Positions 51,565-60,503 of a DNA stretch of 64,000 nucleotides are shown one piece after another. Made by a program: the position numbers and the translations under genes. The DNA is from UBA6136 sp044237765 (GTDB lineage Bacteria; Pseudomonadota; Gammaproteobacteria; Methylococcales; Methylococcaceae), in assembly GCA_044237765.1 (NCBI GenBank), contig JBIIEQ010000001.1, forward strand, positions 79,083 through 143,082, in the 5' to 3' direction. The notes beneath the pieces were generated by a model that saw only the letters and a program-made list of their open reading frames with translations, was not told the DNA's origin and did not search any database. How positions within the stretch are numbered: position 1 is the stretch's first letter; every line of letters begins with the position of its first letter.

Positions 51565-52257
51565 TCACGGACCGATCAGTCCTTTGACGAAGGGCACGGT
51601 CAGCCGACGTTGGGCGGCCAGCGAGGCACGGTCCAGCCGGTCCAGCAAAGCAGTCAGTGCGGGAAGGTCGCGCTGCGCGTGATTCATCAGAAACCGCGCC
51701 ACCGCATCGGGCATCTCCAGTCCCAGCGAGCGGGACTTCATCTGCAGGATCTGGCGGGTATCCTCCTCGCCGGGCCGTTGTAGCCGGAGGGTCACCCCCC
51801 AGCTCAGTCGGCTGGCAAGATCGGGCAGGGTGAAACCCAGTTGGGCCGGAGGCAGGGACGCGCTGATGACCAGCCGGTGACCCGCGTCACGCAGTCGATT
51901 GAACAGGTTGAACAGACCCAGCTCCCAGCCTGGGTTGCCGGCAATCGCGTCCACATCGTCGATGCAGACGATCGTAAATGCGTCGGCACCGTCCAGCACC
52001 TCCGGACCAAGTTCACACAGCAGACGCATGGGAAAGTAGGCGGCCGATTGACCATGCCCGGCTGCCTCTGAACAGCAGGCATTCAGCAGGTGCGTCTTGC
52101 CGTGACCACGCTCCCCCCAGATCAGGATCAGCGGTTCCCCTTGGCCTTGGGCGATTTGCTGGAGTTGCTCGACCGCCTCGCGATTGGTCCCCGGCCAGAA
52201 CTGCGCGAAGCTCAGTTCCGGATTCAGGACCAGAGGTAGTGGCAGTTGCTGAGGCAT
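51565..52257 (-). CDS. hda: DnaA regulatory inactivator Hda
   Basis: The start at 52257 gives MPQQLPLPLVLNPELSFAQF, with the N-terminal QLPLPL clamp-binding motif typical of Hda; the longer frame to 52347 overlaps wrbA and is not similar. The 230-residue AAA+ protein has a P-loop (IWGERGHGKTHLLNACC) and an acidic Walker B (IVCIDDVDAI). Hda binds the DNA-loaded beta clamp and promotes ATP hydrolysis by DnaA to prevent re-initiation. The linkage with arsC is also found in E. coli (hda-yfgD). Confidence 0.9.
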   Translation of the reverse strand: MPQQLPLPLVLNPELSFAQFWPGTNREAVEQLQQIAQGQGEPLILIWGERGHGKTHLLNACCSEAAGHGQSAAYFPMRLLCELGPEVLDGADAFTIVCIDDVDAIAGNPGWELGLFNLFNRLRDAGHRLVISASLPPAQLGFTLPDLASRLSWGVTLRLQRPGEEDTRQILQMKSRSLGLEMPDAVARFLMNHAQRDLPALTALLDRLDRASLAAQRRLTVPFVKGLIGP

Positions 52258-52280
52258 GACTCGGAGTAGCCCGGTGCTGA

Positions 52281-52883
52281 TCAGTCGACGGGGATGTTCT
52301 TGACCGCCAGCGCTGTTTTGGCAATGCGGGCGCCGAGCACTCGGCAAAGCTGCCGTTCCTCATCGCTCACCGAATCCCGGCCACCGCCGGTATAGCGGCT
52401 TGGTCCGTAGGGCGTCCCGCCAGTGGTTGTCTGGCTGAGGGCGCGCTCGCGGCTGGGTATGCCGACCAGCAGCATGCCGTGATGCAGCAGGGGCACCATC
52501 ATGGTCAGCAGGGTAGCTTCCTGCCCGCCGTGCATGGACGAGGTGGAGGTGAATACCCCGGCGGGCTTGCCGGACAGGGCGCCCGAAAACCAGAGGCTGC
52601 TGGTGCTGTCGATGAAGTGCTTCAGGGGAGCCGCCATGTTGCCGAAATGGGTGGGGCTCCCGAGCGCCAGTCCATCGCAGTTCTGCAGGTCCTCGAGCAT
52701 CGCATAGGGTGGACCGTTTTCCGGGATACTGTCTTCGACGGCTTCGCAGGTGGTCGATACCGGGGCTACGGTTCTAATCTTGGCGACCACACCTGGGACC
52801 TCTTCCGCGCCGCGTGCGATCAGATGGGCCATTTCCGCCGTGTTGCCGAAGCGGCTGTAATAAAGGACAAGAATTTCAGTCAT
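52281..52883 (-). CDS. wrbA: NAD(P)H:quinone oxidoreductase WrbA-like flavodoxin-fold protein
   Basis: The 200-residue protein starts ILVLYYSRFGNTAEMAHLIA, the FMN phosphate-binding loop, and has GLALGSPTHFGNMAAPLKHF and a GGQEATLLTMMVPLLHHGML segment typical of WrbA. These tetrameric FMN enzymes reduce quinones by two electrons. It lies between arsC and hda on the same strand, 23 bases before the hda start. Confidence 0.88.
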   Translation of the reverse strand: MTEILVLYYSRFGNTAEMAHLIARGAEEVPGVVAKIRTVAPVSTTCEAVEDSIPENGPPYAMLEDLQNCDGLALGSPTHFGNMAAPLKHFIDSTSSLWFSGALSGKPAGVFTSTSSMHGGQEATLLTMMVPLLHHGMLLVGIPSRERALSQTTTGGTPYGPSRYTGGGRDSVSDEERQLCRVLGARIAKTALAVKNIPVD

Positions 52884-52952
52884 GTTCTGGTTGGGTATTG
52901 ATTCCGAGGGCGGTCGAGTCGAGTTCTCGGATGGGAAAGGGCGGTTTGACTT

Positions 52953-53300
52953 TCAGAGGATGCTGATCACGTTCTCCGGCGGACGGCCAATGGCGGCCTT
53001 GCCATTGGCCAGCACGATGGGGCGCTCGATCAGAATGGGATGGGCCACCATGGCGGCAATCAGCGCAGCCCGGTCCAGGCTGGGATCATCCAGACCGGCC
53101 TCGCGATAAATGGTTTCGCTCTTTCTCATCAGCGCCCGCGGCTCAAGGTCCAGCTGATGGAGGATGTCGTCCAGCTGGGCGGCATCAGGCGGGCTTTTCA
53201 GATATTCGACGATGTCGGGTTCCACGCCCCGGTTGCGGAGAAGTTCCAGGGTTTGTCGCGATTTGCTGCAGCGGGAGTTGTGGTAGAGAGTGACAGACAT
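52953..53300 (-). CDS. arsC: Arsenate reductase, glutaredoxin-dependent (ArsC/YfgD family)
   Basis: The 115-residue protein has the active-site cysteine in LYHNSRCSKSRQTLELL and the C-terminal RPIVLANGKAAIGRPPENV with the conserved arginine and RPPE. It may reduce arsenate, but the YfgD branch next to hda has no proven arsenic role, and no arsB or arsR is present. It is cytoplasmic and lies 69 bases upstream of wrbA. Confidence 0.88.
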   Translation of the reverse strand: MSVTLYHNSRCSKSRQTLELLRNRGVEPDIVEYLKSPPDAAQLDDILHQLDLEPRALMRKSETIYREAGLDDPSLDRAALIAAMVAHPILIERPIVLANGKAAIGRPPENVISIL

Positions 53301-53307
53301 GGGCTTG

Positions 53308-53757
53308 TTAGTTGCGTTGGGTAATTTCGCGTTCCTTTTCCCGAGCGGTCAGTTTGACCAGATCGGTGAACTCTCCGGCGAGCAGTTCCATCAGGTCATC
53401 GACACTGATGATGCCGATCAGGACGCTGTGCTCGTTCACGACGGGCATGCGGCGAATGCCCTGGCTGCGCATGCGCTTGATCGTAATCCAGATACCGTCG
53501 TTTTCCTGGGCGGTCACCAGCTCGTGACTCATGATGTCGCCCACGGTCACGGACTGGGGGTCCAGATTCGTGGCCAGCACTTCAACCACCAGATCGCGAT
53601 CAGTCAGGACGCCGATCGGTGTCACTCCCGCCGGCGCATCCTTGACGATGACGACACTGCCGACGTGATGTTCGCGCATCAGTTGAGCTACGCGATGGAG
53701 CGATTCATGCGGTCGGGCGCTGACGGTATCGCGGTTGCAGATCAGTCCGATGGTCAT
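53308..53757 (-). CDS. CBS-pair domain protein
   Basis: The 149-residue protein consists of two CBS motifs: about 10-65 (VAQLMREHHVGSVVIVKDAP, TPIGVLTDRDLVVEVLA) and 75-130 (IKRMRSQGIRRMPVVNEHSV, IGIISVDDLMELLAGE). CBS pairs bind adenine nucleotides and regulate partners or work alone as energy sensors. No fused domain is present and the partner is unknown. It is seven bases upstream of arsC on the same strand. Confidence 0.85.
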   Translation of the reverse strand: MTIGLICNRDTVSARPHESLHRVAQLMREHHVGSVVIVKDAPAGVTPIGVLTDRDLVVEVLATNLDPQSVTVGDIMSHELVTAQENDGIWITIKRMRSQGIRRMPVVNEHSVLIGIISVDDLMELLAGEFTDLVKLTAREKEREITQRN

Positions 53758-53823
53758 GAGGAAACTCCGGTCGGTGAATGGTGCAAGTCACGAGGGCTAG
53801 AAGATAAGCGAAAGCGGCGCGAT

Positions 53824-54864
53824 TCAGGCATCCATGGCCTCCATGTCAACCAGTTCTCTCAGGACTGTCGTGGCATAGGCTCCGGCCGGCAGGGTAAAAC
53901 AGAGCTTCAGCGTGGCCGGCTCGGGAAACTCCCACGTCAGGTTCACCGGGCAAAGCCTGAAAGGACGCCGCGCGGTATCCATTCCCGAGGCCGCCAGACC
54001 TTGTGCCAGATCGGAAAGCTTTGCCGCGACCCGGTTTTCTACCTGCGAGGCTTCATCCGTGGCGGTCGAAGGATCACGGCCCCAAAGCACCCCGCTGGGG
54101 TGGATGGCATGATCACGGACCCGTTGCAGGATTTCGGCGTCAAGCACCTCCGGCTTGAAGAAGCTTTTGGAGTCCGAAAACATTAAGACGTCGCCTGCAA
54201 TGGCTTGATCCCATTGGCCGGCGCTGACCCGTGCGCCGAGGATTTGATTGAAGATTTCCGAGCGAGCCGCCGAGAGATACAGGCCCCTTTTGTGGGGATC
54301 GATGCGGCGCCCGGGCTCGGCAAACAACGCTTTCGCCTGCTCGATGTTCTGGCCATTGTGGCCGAACCGCTGCGGGCCAAAATAATTGGGAACGCCCTGT
54401 CGGGCAATGTCGGCCAGTCGGGTCTCGAGTAACTCAGGAATAGCGGTGAGGTCGCGCACGGTCAGCTCGAAGCGGTTGCCGCTCGCCGCGCCTTTTCTCA
54501 ATTTTCGGGCATTGCGAATGACGTCGAGAACCCGGATCGTGTCGGAGTTCAGCCCCGACCAGTCTGGTCCGCTTTGGCCGGGCAACTGGATGCTGAACCA
54601 TTGCAGGGTTCGGCCATGGCGATCCTTGAGGCCGGCATAGCTGACATTTCGGATCGGTACGCCGGCGAACCGGCCAAGCTGGCGGGCGACGTAATCGGTG
54701 TTTTCCCCGCGCTTTTCGATACGCAGGAAGACATGTTCTCCTTCGCTGGACAGTTCAAAGCCGAGGATTTCCTCGACCACGAAATCTTCAGGCGTGAGCT
54801 TGATGCTCCCCCGGCCCACGGGGCCACACAGGGCATGTGGCAACCGGGCCGTGGGATCGCTCAT
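53824..54864 (-). CDS. truD: tRNA pseudouridine(13) synthase
   Basis: The 346-residue enzyme has the catalytic aspartate in SYAGLKDRHGRTLQWFS and the conserved GVPNYFGPQRFGHNGQNIEQ stretch. It changes uridine 13 of tRNA-Glu to pseudouridine. Gene order truD-ispF-ispD matches many gammaproteobacteria; ispF ends six bases upstream of its start. Confidence 0.95.
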   Translation of the reverse strand: MSDPTARLPHALCGPVGRGSIKLTPEDFVVEEILGFELSSEGEHVFLRIEKRGENTDYVARQLGRFAGVPIRNVSYAGLKDRHGRTLQWFSIQLPGQSGPDWSGLNSDTIRVLDVIRNARKLRKGAASGNRFELTVRDLTAIPELLETRLADIARQGVPNYFGPQRFGHNGQNIEQAKALFAEPGRRIDPHKRGLYLSAARSEIFNQILGARVSAGQWDQAIAGDVLMFSDSKSFFKPEVLDAEILQRVRDHAIHPSGVLWGRDPSTATDEASQVENRVAAKLSDLAQGLAASGMDTARRPFRLCPVNLTWEFPEPATLKLCFTLPAGAYATTVLRELVDMEAMDA

Positions 54865-54870
54865 GACGAC

Positions 54871-55347
54871 TCAGGCTTTGTCGAGAATTGCCACGGCGCT
54901 GGAGGAGATGCCTTCGCCGCGGCCTTCGAAACCCATGCCCTCGGTGGTGGTGGCCTTGACGTTGACGGCGTCGATTTCTATCTGCAGATCGGTGGCAATC
55001 GTGGCTCGCATGCGATCGATATACGGGGCCAGCTTCGGTTTCTGGGCGACGATGGTGACATCCACATTACCCACGGAATAACCCTGAGCCGTCAGTTTTG
55101 CGCAGACATTGCGCAGCAGGATGCGGCTGTCGATGCCCTTGAAGTTCTGGTCGGTATCCGGGAAGTGCCGGCCGATGTCGCCCATGGCGGCGGCGCCCAG
55201 CAGGGCATCGCACAGCGCATGCAGGGCGACATCGCCATCGGAGTGGGCGGCGAGACTTTTTTCGTACTCGATGGGGACGCCTCCCAGCACCAGCTGACCG
55301 CCTTCGCTAAAACGATGCGCGTCGTAACCTTGTCCTATTCGTAACAT
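54871..55347 (-). CDS. ispF: 2-C-methyl-D-erythritol 2,4-cyclodiphosphate synthase
   Basis: The 158-residue protein starts MLRIGQGYDAHRF, with metal-binding Asp and His, and has AHSDGDVALHALCDALLGAA and the C-terminal ATTTEGMGFEGRGEGISS. It catalyses the fifth step of the non-mevalonate isoprenoid pathway. It overlaps ispD by 13 bases, consistent with translational coupling of the two consecutive-pathway enzymes. Confidence 0.96.
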   Translation of the reverse strand: MLRIGQGYDAHRFSEGGQLVLGGVPIEYEKSLAAHSDGDVALHALCDALLGAAAMGDIGRHFPDTDQNFKGIDSRILLRNVCAKLTAQGYSVGNVDVTIVAQKPKLAPYIDRMRATIATDLQIEIDAVNVKATTTEGMGFEGRGEGISSSAVAILDKA

Positions 55348-56033
55348 TGTCGCTCCAGGTAAAAGGCCGCCAGAGGCAAGTCTTCCGGCCGTGTGATTTT
55401 GAGATTGTCGGGTCGTCCTTCGACGATGCAGGGGCGGTAGCCAGCCAGTTCCAGTGCGCTGGATTCATCCGTGACCAGCCGGTTCTGCTCGGCGGCGTCG
55501 AACAGAGCCTGCCTGAGCAAGCTATAGCGGAACATCTGCGGGGTCAGTGCGCGCCAGACCTGCCGTCGGTCGGGTGTGCCGGTGATGTGCTGGTCGTCCA
55601 CGGTCTTCAGGGTGTCGCTGACCGGCAGCGCCAGAATGCCACCGATGGGGTCATCCCTCAGGGTTTCGATCAGCCTGAGGACATCGCTGCGGGTAATGCA
55701 GAGGCGGGCGGCATCATGCACCAGCACCCAGTCATCGGGTTTTGCCCGATCCTCGAGATGCAGCAGGGCGGAATAGACGGAATCCGCTCGCTCACGGCCC
55801 CCGGGCACGGCGCGGATACGCGGATGATCGGTAAAGGGCAGGTCGGGCCAGTAGCCATCCTCCTCACCCAGTGCGACATTGATACCGGCGATGGTTTCCA
55901 CCGACAGCAGTCGTTCCAGAGTGTGCTGAAGCACCGGCTTGCCGCCGACATCAAGATATTGCTTGGGTACTTCAGTGCCCATGCGTTTGCCGACGCCGGC
56001 CGCAGGGACAATCGCCCAGAAGGTGAGGCTCAT
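55335..56033 (-). CDS. ispD: 2-C-methyl-D-erythritol 4-phosphate cytidylyltransferase
   Basis: The 232-residue enzyme has the CTP-binding start FWAIVPAAGVGKRMGTEVPK, WVLVHDAARLCITRSDVLRL and the C-terminal IKITRPEDLPLA-type end. It makes CDP-ME in the MEP pathway. It follows ftsB after 76 bases, as in E. coli, where the two are also adjacent. Confidence 0.96.
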   Translation of the reverse strand: MSLTFWAIVPAAGVGKRMGTEVPKQYLDVGGKPVLQHTLERLLSVETIAGINVALGEEDGYWPDLPFTDHPRIRAVPGGRERADSVYSALLHLEDRAKPDDWVLVHDAARLCITRSDVLRLIETLRDDPIGGILALPVSDTLKTVDDQHITGTPDRRQVWRALTPQMFRYSLLRQALFDAAEQNRLVTDESSALELAGYRPCIVEGRPDNLKITRPEDLPLAAFYLERQCYE

Positions 56034-56109
56034 GAGGCATTCCTCATCGCTGAGTACTCATTGTAAATTCGAGCCGATGGCTTGTGACTGTCGGACAGAC
56101 CGTCATCCA

Positions 56110-56535
56110 TCAGCGGGGTTTGTTGCGAGGTTTTGCCGAGGCTGGCGGCTTGCCAGTCGGTTTCCTTGGCTTGGCCTTCAGGCTTTTTGGTGGACGTGCC
56201 GGCCTTGCCTGATTGTCTGGATCAGCAGAGACATCGGTAACGGGCGTTTGCGGTTTTCGCTCGATTTCATCGTAAACCTGGACGAAGGTTTCACCCGTCT
56301 TGATCATGCCCAGATCATGGCGGGCACGCTCTTCGATCGCCTCGTCGCCATCTCTCAGGTCCCTCACATCTGCCGCCACGGCCGCATTGCGTATCGCACG
56401 CTGCTCGACCTCCTGCTTGAGTTCCTCAATTCGCTGGGTGGTTTCCCGAAATTCGCGAATGCCGCCGTCCCCCAGCCAGAGTCGGTACTGGAGGCCGGCG
56501 ATGAGCACAAGCAGAAAGGCGATCAGCTTATACAC
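56110..56535 (-). CDS. ftsB: Cell division protein FtsB with extended tail
   Basis: The 141-residue protein has one N-terminal membrane segment (LIAFLLVLIAGLQYRLW) and a coiled coil (FRETTQRIEELKQEVEQRA), then ARHDLGMIKTGETFVQV, the conserved FtsB end. FtsB joins FtsL and FtsQ in the divisome. About 45 residues rich in Pro, Lys and Ala follow the usual end; typical FtsB has about 90-105 residues. The tail should lie in the periplasm. It is 24 bases downstream of eno. Confidence 0.92.
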   Translation of the reverse strand: MYKLIAFLLVLIAGLQYRLWLGDGGIREFRETTQRIEELKQEVEQRAIRNAAVAADVRDLRDGDEAIEERARHDLGMIKTGETFVQVYDEIERKPQTPVTDVSADPDNQARPARPPKSLKAKPRKPTGKPPASAKPRNKPR

Positions 56536-56559
56536 AATGACTTAAATCGTGAACCCGGA

Positions 56560-57843
56560 TCAGAATGCGCGTTTGAAAGCGCTCTTGCCGGCATACGTTG
56601 CCTTGTCGCCCAGTTCCGCTTCGATCTTGAGGAGGCGGTTGTACTTGGCGATACGATCGGAACGGCTCAGGGAGCCGGTCTTGATCTGGCCGGAACGGGT
56701 GGCCACGGCTAGGTCGGCGATGGTGGAGTCCTCGGTTTCGCCGGAGCGGTGCGACATGACAGTGGTGAAATCGGCCGCATGCGCCATGTCGATGGCTTCC
56801 AGGGTTTCGGTCAGGGAGCCGATCTGGTTGACCTTGATCAGGATGGAGTTGGCAACCTTGGCTTCGATCCCCTTCTTGAGGATGGCCGGGTTGGTCACGA
56901 ACAGGTCGTCGCCGACGATCTGGATCTTGTTGCCCAGCTTGTCGGTCATGATGCCCCAGCCGTGCCAGTCGCCCTCGGCCAGACCGTCTTCGATGGAGAT
57001 GATCGGGTACTTGTCGACCCAGGCGGCCAGGTAATCGACGAATTCCTCGGAGGTGAATTCCTTGCCTTCGGATTCCAGATGGTACTTGCCGTCCTTGTAG
57101 AACTCGGAGCTGGCGACGTCGAGACCGAGGAAGATGTCCTTGCCGGCTACGTAACCCGCATTCTTGATGGCTTCCAGGATGACTTCAATGGCCGATTCGT
57201 TGGAGGGCAGGTTGGGAGCAAAACCGCCTTCATCGCCCACGCCGGTGGCCATGCCGCGATCATGCAGTACCTTTTTTAGGGCATGGAACACTTCGGTGCC
57301 ATAACGGATGGCTTCGCGGAAGTTGGGAGCGCCGACCGGCAGGATCATGAATTCCTGCATGTCGACACTGTTGTCGGCATGCGCGCCGCCATTGATGATG
57401 TTCATCATCGGGACCGGCAACAGGTATTCGCCGCTGTCGTTCAGGTAGGCATACAGCGGCTTGCCGGCTTCCTGCGCGGCAGCGCGGGCCGCGGCCAGTG
57501 ACACCCCGAGAATGGCGTTGGCGCCGAGGCGGCCTTTGTTATCAGTGCCATCCAGCGCGATCATCTTGGCATCCAGTGCCTTCTGATCCGTGGCGTCCAT
57601 GCCGATGGCGGCCGAGCGCAGCTCACCGTTCACGTTGGCGACGGCCTTGGTGACGCCTTTGCCGAGATAGCGGGATTTGTCGCCGTCACGCAGTTCAATG
57701 GCTTCACGGGAGCCCGTGGAGGCTCCGGAAGGTACCATCGCGGTGCCGACCGCGCCGGATTCCAGAATGACATCGACCGCAACCGTGGGGTTGCCGCGTG
57801 AGTCGAGCACTTCGAGTGCCTTGACGTCGACGATTTTGCTCAT
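56560..57843 (-). CDS. eno: Enolase
   Basis: The 427-residue enzyme starts with a good ribosome site (AGGAGA nine bases upstream) and has VLDSRGNPTVAVDVILESGA, the metal-binding LGLDVASSEFY and ISIEDGLAEGDWHGW, and the signature SHRSGETEDSTIADLAVAT. It interconverts 2-phosphoglycerate and phosphoenolpyruvate. kdsA, which uses PEP, is 42 bases upstream on the same strand. Confidence 0.98.
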   Translation of the reverse strand: MSKIVDVKALEVLDSRGNPTVAVDVILESGAVGTAMVPSGASTGSREAIELRDGDKSRYLGKGVTKAVANVNGELRSAAIGMDATDQKALDAKMIALDGTDNKGRLGANAILGVSLAAARAAAQEAGKPLYAYLNDSGEYLLPVPMMNIINGGAHADNSVDMQEFMILPVGAPNFREAIRYGTEVFHALKKVLHDRGMATGVGDEGGFAPNLPSNESAIEVILEAIKNAGYVAGKDIFLGLDVASSEFYKDGKYHLESEGKEFTSEEFVDYLAAWVDKYPIISIEDGLAEGDWHGWGIMTDKLGNKIQIVGDDLFVTNPAILKKGIEAKVANSILIKVNQIGSLTETLEAIDMAHAADFTTVMSHRSGETEDSTIADLAVATRSGQIKTGSLSRSDRIAKYNRLLKIEAELGDKATYAGKSAFKRAF

Positions 57844-57885
57844 GTTGCTTGTTCTCCTATGATCGTGGATGGGTCAGAAATGAAA

Positions 57886-58707
57886 TCAGTAAAGCGGATG
57901 GGCCTTGACGGTCCGGTCTATCGCAGAGAGGGTTTCCAGCAATTCACGCATGCGGGCCAGCGGCCAGGAATTGGGGCCATCGCTCAGGGCCCTGTCGGGA
58001 TCGGGATGCGTTTCCATGAACAAACCCGAAATACCGACAGCCAGGGCGGCCCGTGCCAGCGCCGGGATGAATTCGCGTTGACCGCCGGAGCAGCTGCCCT
58101 GGCCACCGGGGAGCTGGACTGAATGGGTCGCATCGAATACAACGGGGCAGCCCGTCTCGCGCATGATGGCCAGCGAACGCATGTCGGACACCAGGTTGTT
58201 GTAGCCGAATGAGACGCCGCGCTCGCAGACCATGATCTGCCGATTGCCAGTGGATCGGGCCTTGTCGACCACGTTCTGCATGTCCCATGGCGCCAGAAAC
58301 TGGCCTTTCTTGATGTTGACCGACACGCCGGTGGCGGCGACGCTGTTGATGAAATTGGTCTGCCGGCAGAGAAAGGCTGGGGTCTGCATGACGTCGACGA
58401 CGGCGGCCACTTCATTCAGCGGCGTGTCCTCATGCACATCGGTCAACACCGGAACGCCGATGGACTTTTTGACCTGGCTCAGGATACGCAGGCCCTCTTC
58501 GACGCCCAGGCCGCGAAAGCTGGTATGCGACGAGCGATTGGCCTTGTCGAAGGAGGACTTGTAGATGAAGGGGATGCCGAGTTGGCCGGTCAGCTCCTTG
58601 AGGGTGCCGGCCGTATCGAGCGCGAGTTGCTCGCTTTCTATCACGCAAGGACCGGCAATCAGGAAAAACGGTCGATCCAGTCCGACCTCGAAGCCGCAAA
58701 GTTTCAT
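57886..58707 (-). CDS. kdsA: 3-deoxy-8-phosphooctulonate synthase
   Basis: The 273-residue protein has FLIAGPCVIESEQLALDTA, FIYKSSFDKANRSS and CRQTNFINSVAATG, the KDO8P synthase pattern. It joins PEP and arabinose 5-phosphate, the first committed step to Kdo for lipopolysaccharide. A GGAGG lies ten bases before the ATG. Its start overlaps the pyrG stop by four bases. Confidence 0.97.
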   Translation of the reverse strand: MKLCGFEVGLDRPFFLIAGPCVIESEQLALDTAGTLKELTGQLGIPFIYKSSFDKANRSSHTSFRGLGVEEGLRILSQVKKSIGVPVLTDVHEDTPLNEVAAVVDVMQTPAFLCRQTNFINSVAATGVSVNIKKGQFLAPWDMQNVVDKARSTGNRQIMVCERGVSFGYNNLVSDMRSLAIMRETGCPVVFDATHSVQLPGGQGSCSGGQREFIPALARAALAVGISGLFMETHPDPDRALSDGPNSWPLARMRELLETLSAIDRTVKAHPLY

Positions 58708-60344
58708 GAGTGGGATTGCCTCCGTTGGGCGTGTTCACGGGCGGCCTGGATGAAGCCGATGAACAACGGGTGACCACGTCGCGGGGTGGAGGTGAATTCT
58801 GGGTGGAACTGGCAGGCCAGGAACCAGGGATGTCCGGGAATCTCGATGGCCTCGACCAGCTTGTCATCCAGCGAGGTGCCGCAAAATCTCAGGCCCGCCG
58901 ACGCTAGGCTCGCCAGGTAATGATTGTTGAATTCATAACGGTGGCGGTGACGTTCCGAGACCACGTCCTGGCCGTAGACCTGCCGCGCCAGACTGCCCGG
59001 GGCGAGTTTGCACTGCTGGCCACCCAGACGCATGGTGCCGCCGATCTGTGATTCCGCCGTGCGCTGTTCCAACTGACCGGATGCATCCTGCCACTCCGTA
59101 ATGAGGGCAATGACCGGGTGCGGCGTCTTTGGCTGGAATTCGGTGCTGTGGGCGCCGGCCATGCCGGCCACGTTGCGGGCATATTCGATAACCGCAACCT
59201 GCATACCCAGGCAGATGCCGAGATACGGCACTGCGGATTCACGGGCATAGCGGACAGTGCTGATCTTGCCCTCGACGCCGCGCTCGCCGAAACCACCGGG
59301 CACGAGAATGGCATCGACGTCCGCCAGCAGAGTGTGGGCGTTGTCGCCGATGTCCTCGGAATCGCAGTAACGAATGTTGACCTTGGTGCGTGTCTTGATG
59401 CCCGCGTGTGTCAGGGCTTCAGACAGAGACTTGTAAGCCTCGGTATGGTTAGCATATTTGCCGACCATGGCGACATTCACCTCACGATCGAAGTGGGTCA
59501 GCCCGTCAATCACCTCCCGCCATTCCGAGAGATCGGCGGCGGGCGCCTGCAGGTGCAGCTTGCGCACCACGATATCGTCCAGCCCCTGCTCATGCAGCAG
59601 CAGCGGAATCCGGTAAATGGTGTCGGCGTCCATCGAGGTGATGACGGCCTTTTCGCTGACATTGGTGAACAAGGCGATCTTGCGACGTTCCGATTCCGGA
59701 ATCATGCGATCCGAACGGCAGATCAGGATATCTGGCTGGATGCCGATGGTGCGCAGTTCCTTGACGGAATGCTGGGTCGGCTTGGTCTTGAGTTCACCGG
59801 CCGTGCCGATGTAAGGCACCAGTGTAAGATGGATGAACAGGCTGTTTTCATCGCCCAGTTCGACCCGCATCTGGCGAATCGCCTCGAGAAAGGGCTGGGA
59901 CTCGATATCGCCCACGGTGCCGCCGATTTCGACAAGGGCCACGTCATGCCCTTCGCCGCTCAGGCGGATGACCCGCTTGATCTCGTCTGTGATGTGCGGA
60001 ATGACCTGGACCGTTGCGCCCAGGTATTCCCCCTGCCGCTCCTTACGGATGACGTTTTCGTAAATTTGGCCGGTGGTCCAGTTGTTCACCTTGCCCATGG
60101 TGGTGCGAACAAACCGTTCGTAATGCCCAAGATCGAGATCGGTTTCCGCGCCATCGTCGGTGACGAAGACCTCACCGTGCTGGAACGGGCTCATGGTGCC
60201 CGGATCGACGTTGATGTAGGGATCCAGTTTGGTCAGGGTTACCTTGAGGCCGCGAGCTTCGAGGATGGCCGCCAGCGATGACGCGGCAATGCCCTTGCCC
60301 AGCGAGGACACCACACCGCCGGTAATGAAAATGTATCTGGTCAT
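58704..60344 (-). CDS. pyrG: CTP synthase
   Basis: The 546-residue enzyme has the synthetase start RYIFITGGVVSSLGKGIAAS and the glutamine amidotransferase domain with the catalytic cysteine in YLGICLGMQVAVIEYARN and a C-terminal HPEF (CQFHPEFTSTPRRGHPLFIG). It makes CTP from UTP. It heads the pyrG-kdsA-eno-ftsB-ispD-ispF-truD order. The ribosome site before the ATG is weak. Confidence 0.98.
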   Translation of the reverse strand: MTRYIFITGGVVSSLGKGIAASSLAAILEARGLKVTLTKLDPYINVDPGTMSPFQHGEVFVTDDGAETDLDLGHYERFVRTTMGKVNNWTTGQIYENVIRKERQGEYLGATVQVIPHITDEIKRVIRLSGEGHDVALVEIGGTVGDIESQPFLEAIRQMRVELGDENSLFIHLTLVPYIGTAGELKTKPTQHSVKELRTIGIQPDILICRSDRMIPESERRKIALFTNVSEKAVITSMDADTIYRIPLLLHEQGLDDIVVRKLHLQAPAADLSEWREVIDGLTHFDREVNVAMVGKYANHTEAYKSLSEALTHAGIKTRTKVNIRYCDSEDIGDNAHTLLADVDAILVPGGFGERGVEGKISTVRYARESAVPYLGICLGMQVAVIEYARNVAGMAGAHSTEFQPKTPHPVIALITEWQDASGQLEQRTAESQIGGTMRLGGQQCKLAPGSLARQVYGQDVVSERHRHRYEFNNHYLASLASAGLRFCGTSLDDKLVEAIEIPGHPWFLACQFHPEFTSTPRRGHPLFIGFIQAAREHAQRRQSHS

Positions 60345-60503
60345 TCAGAAAAAATGGAGTGTGGGGCCTGCAATACGAAGCCCTGATGACCCGATTCAGG
60401 AAGCCCTGCTGGGACCCCGTCACAAGTAACAAGGGAGGCATTTTACTTCACCACTGCGCGCCCGTCATCGGTAGCCTCGTGGATGGTCTCAAAGTATGAC
60501 CTG

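Noticed and set aside
59118..60281. 387-codon plus-strand open frame opposite pyrG
   Set aside because: It lies wholly antisense to a certain CTP synthase gene, has no family pattern, and arises from high-GC codon bias.
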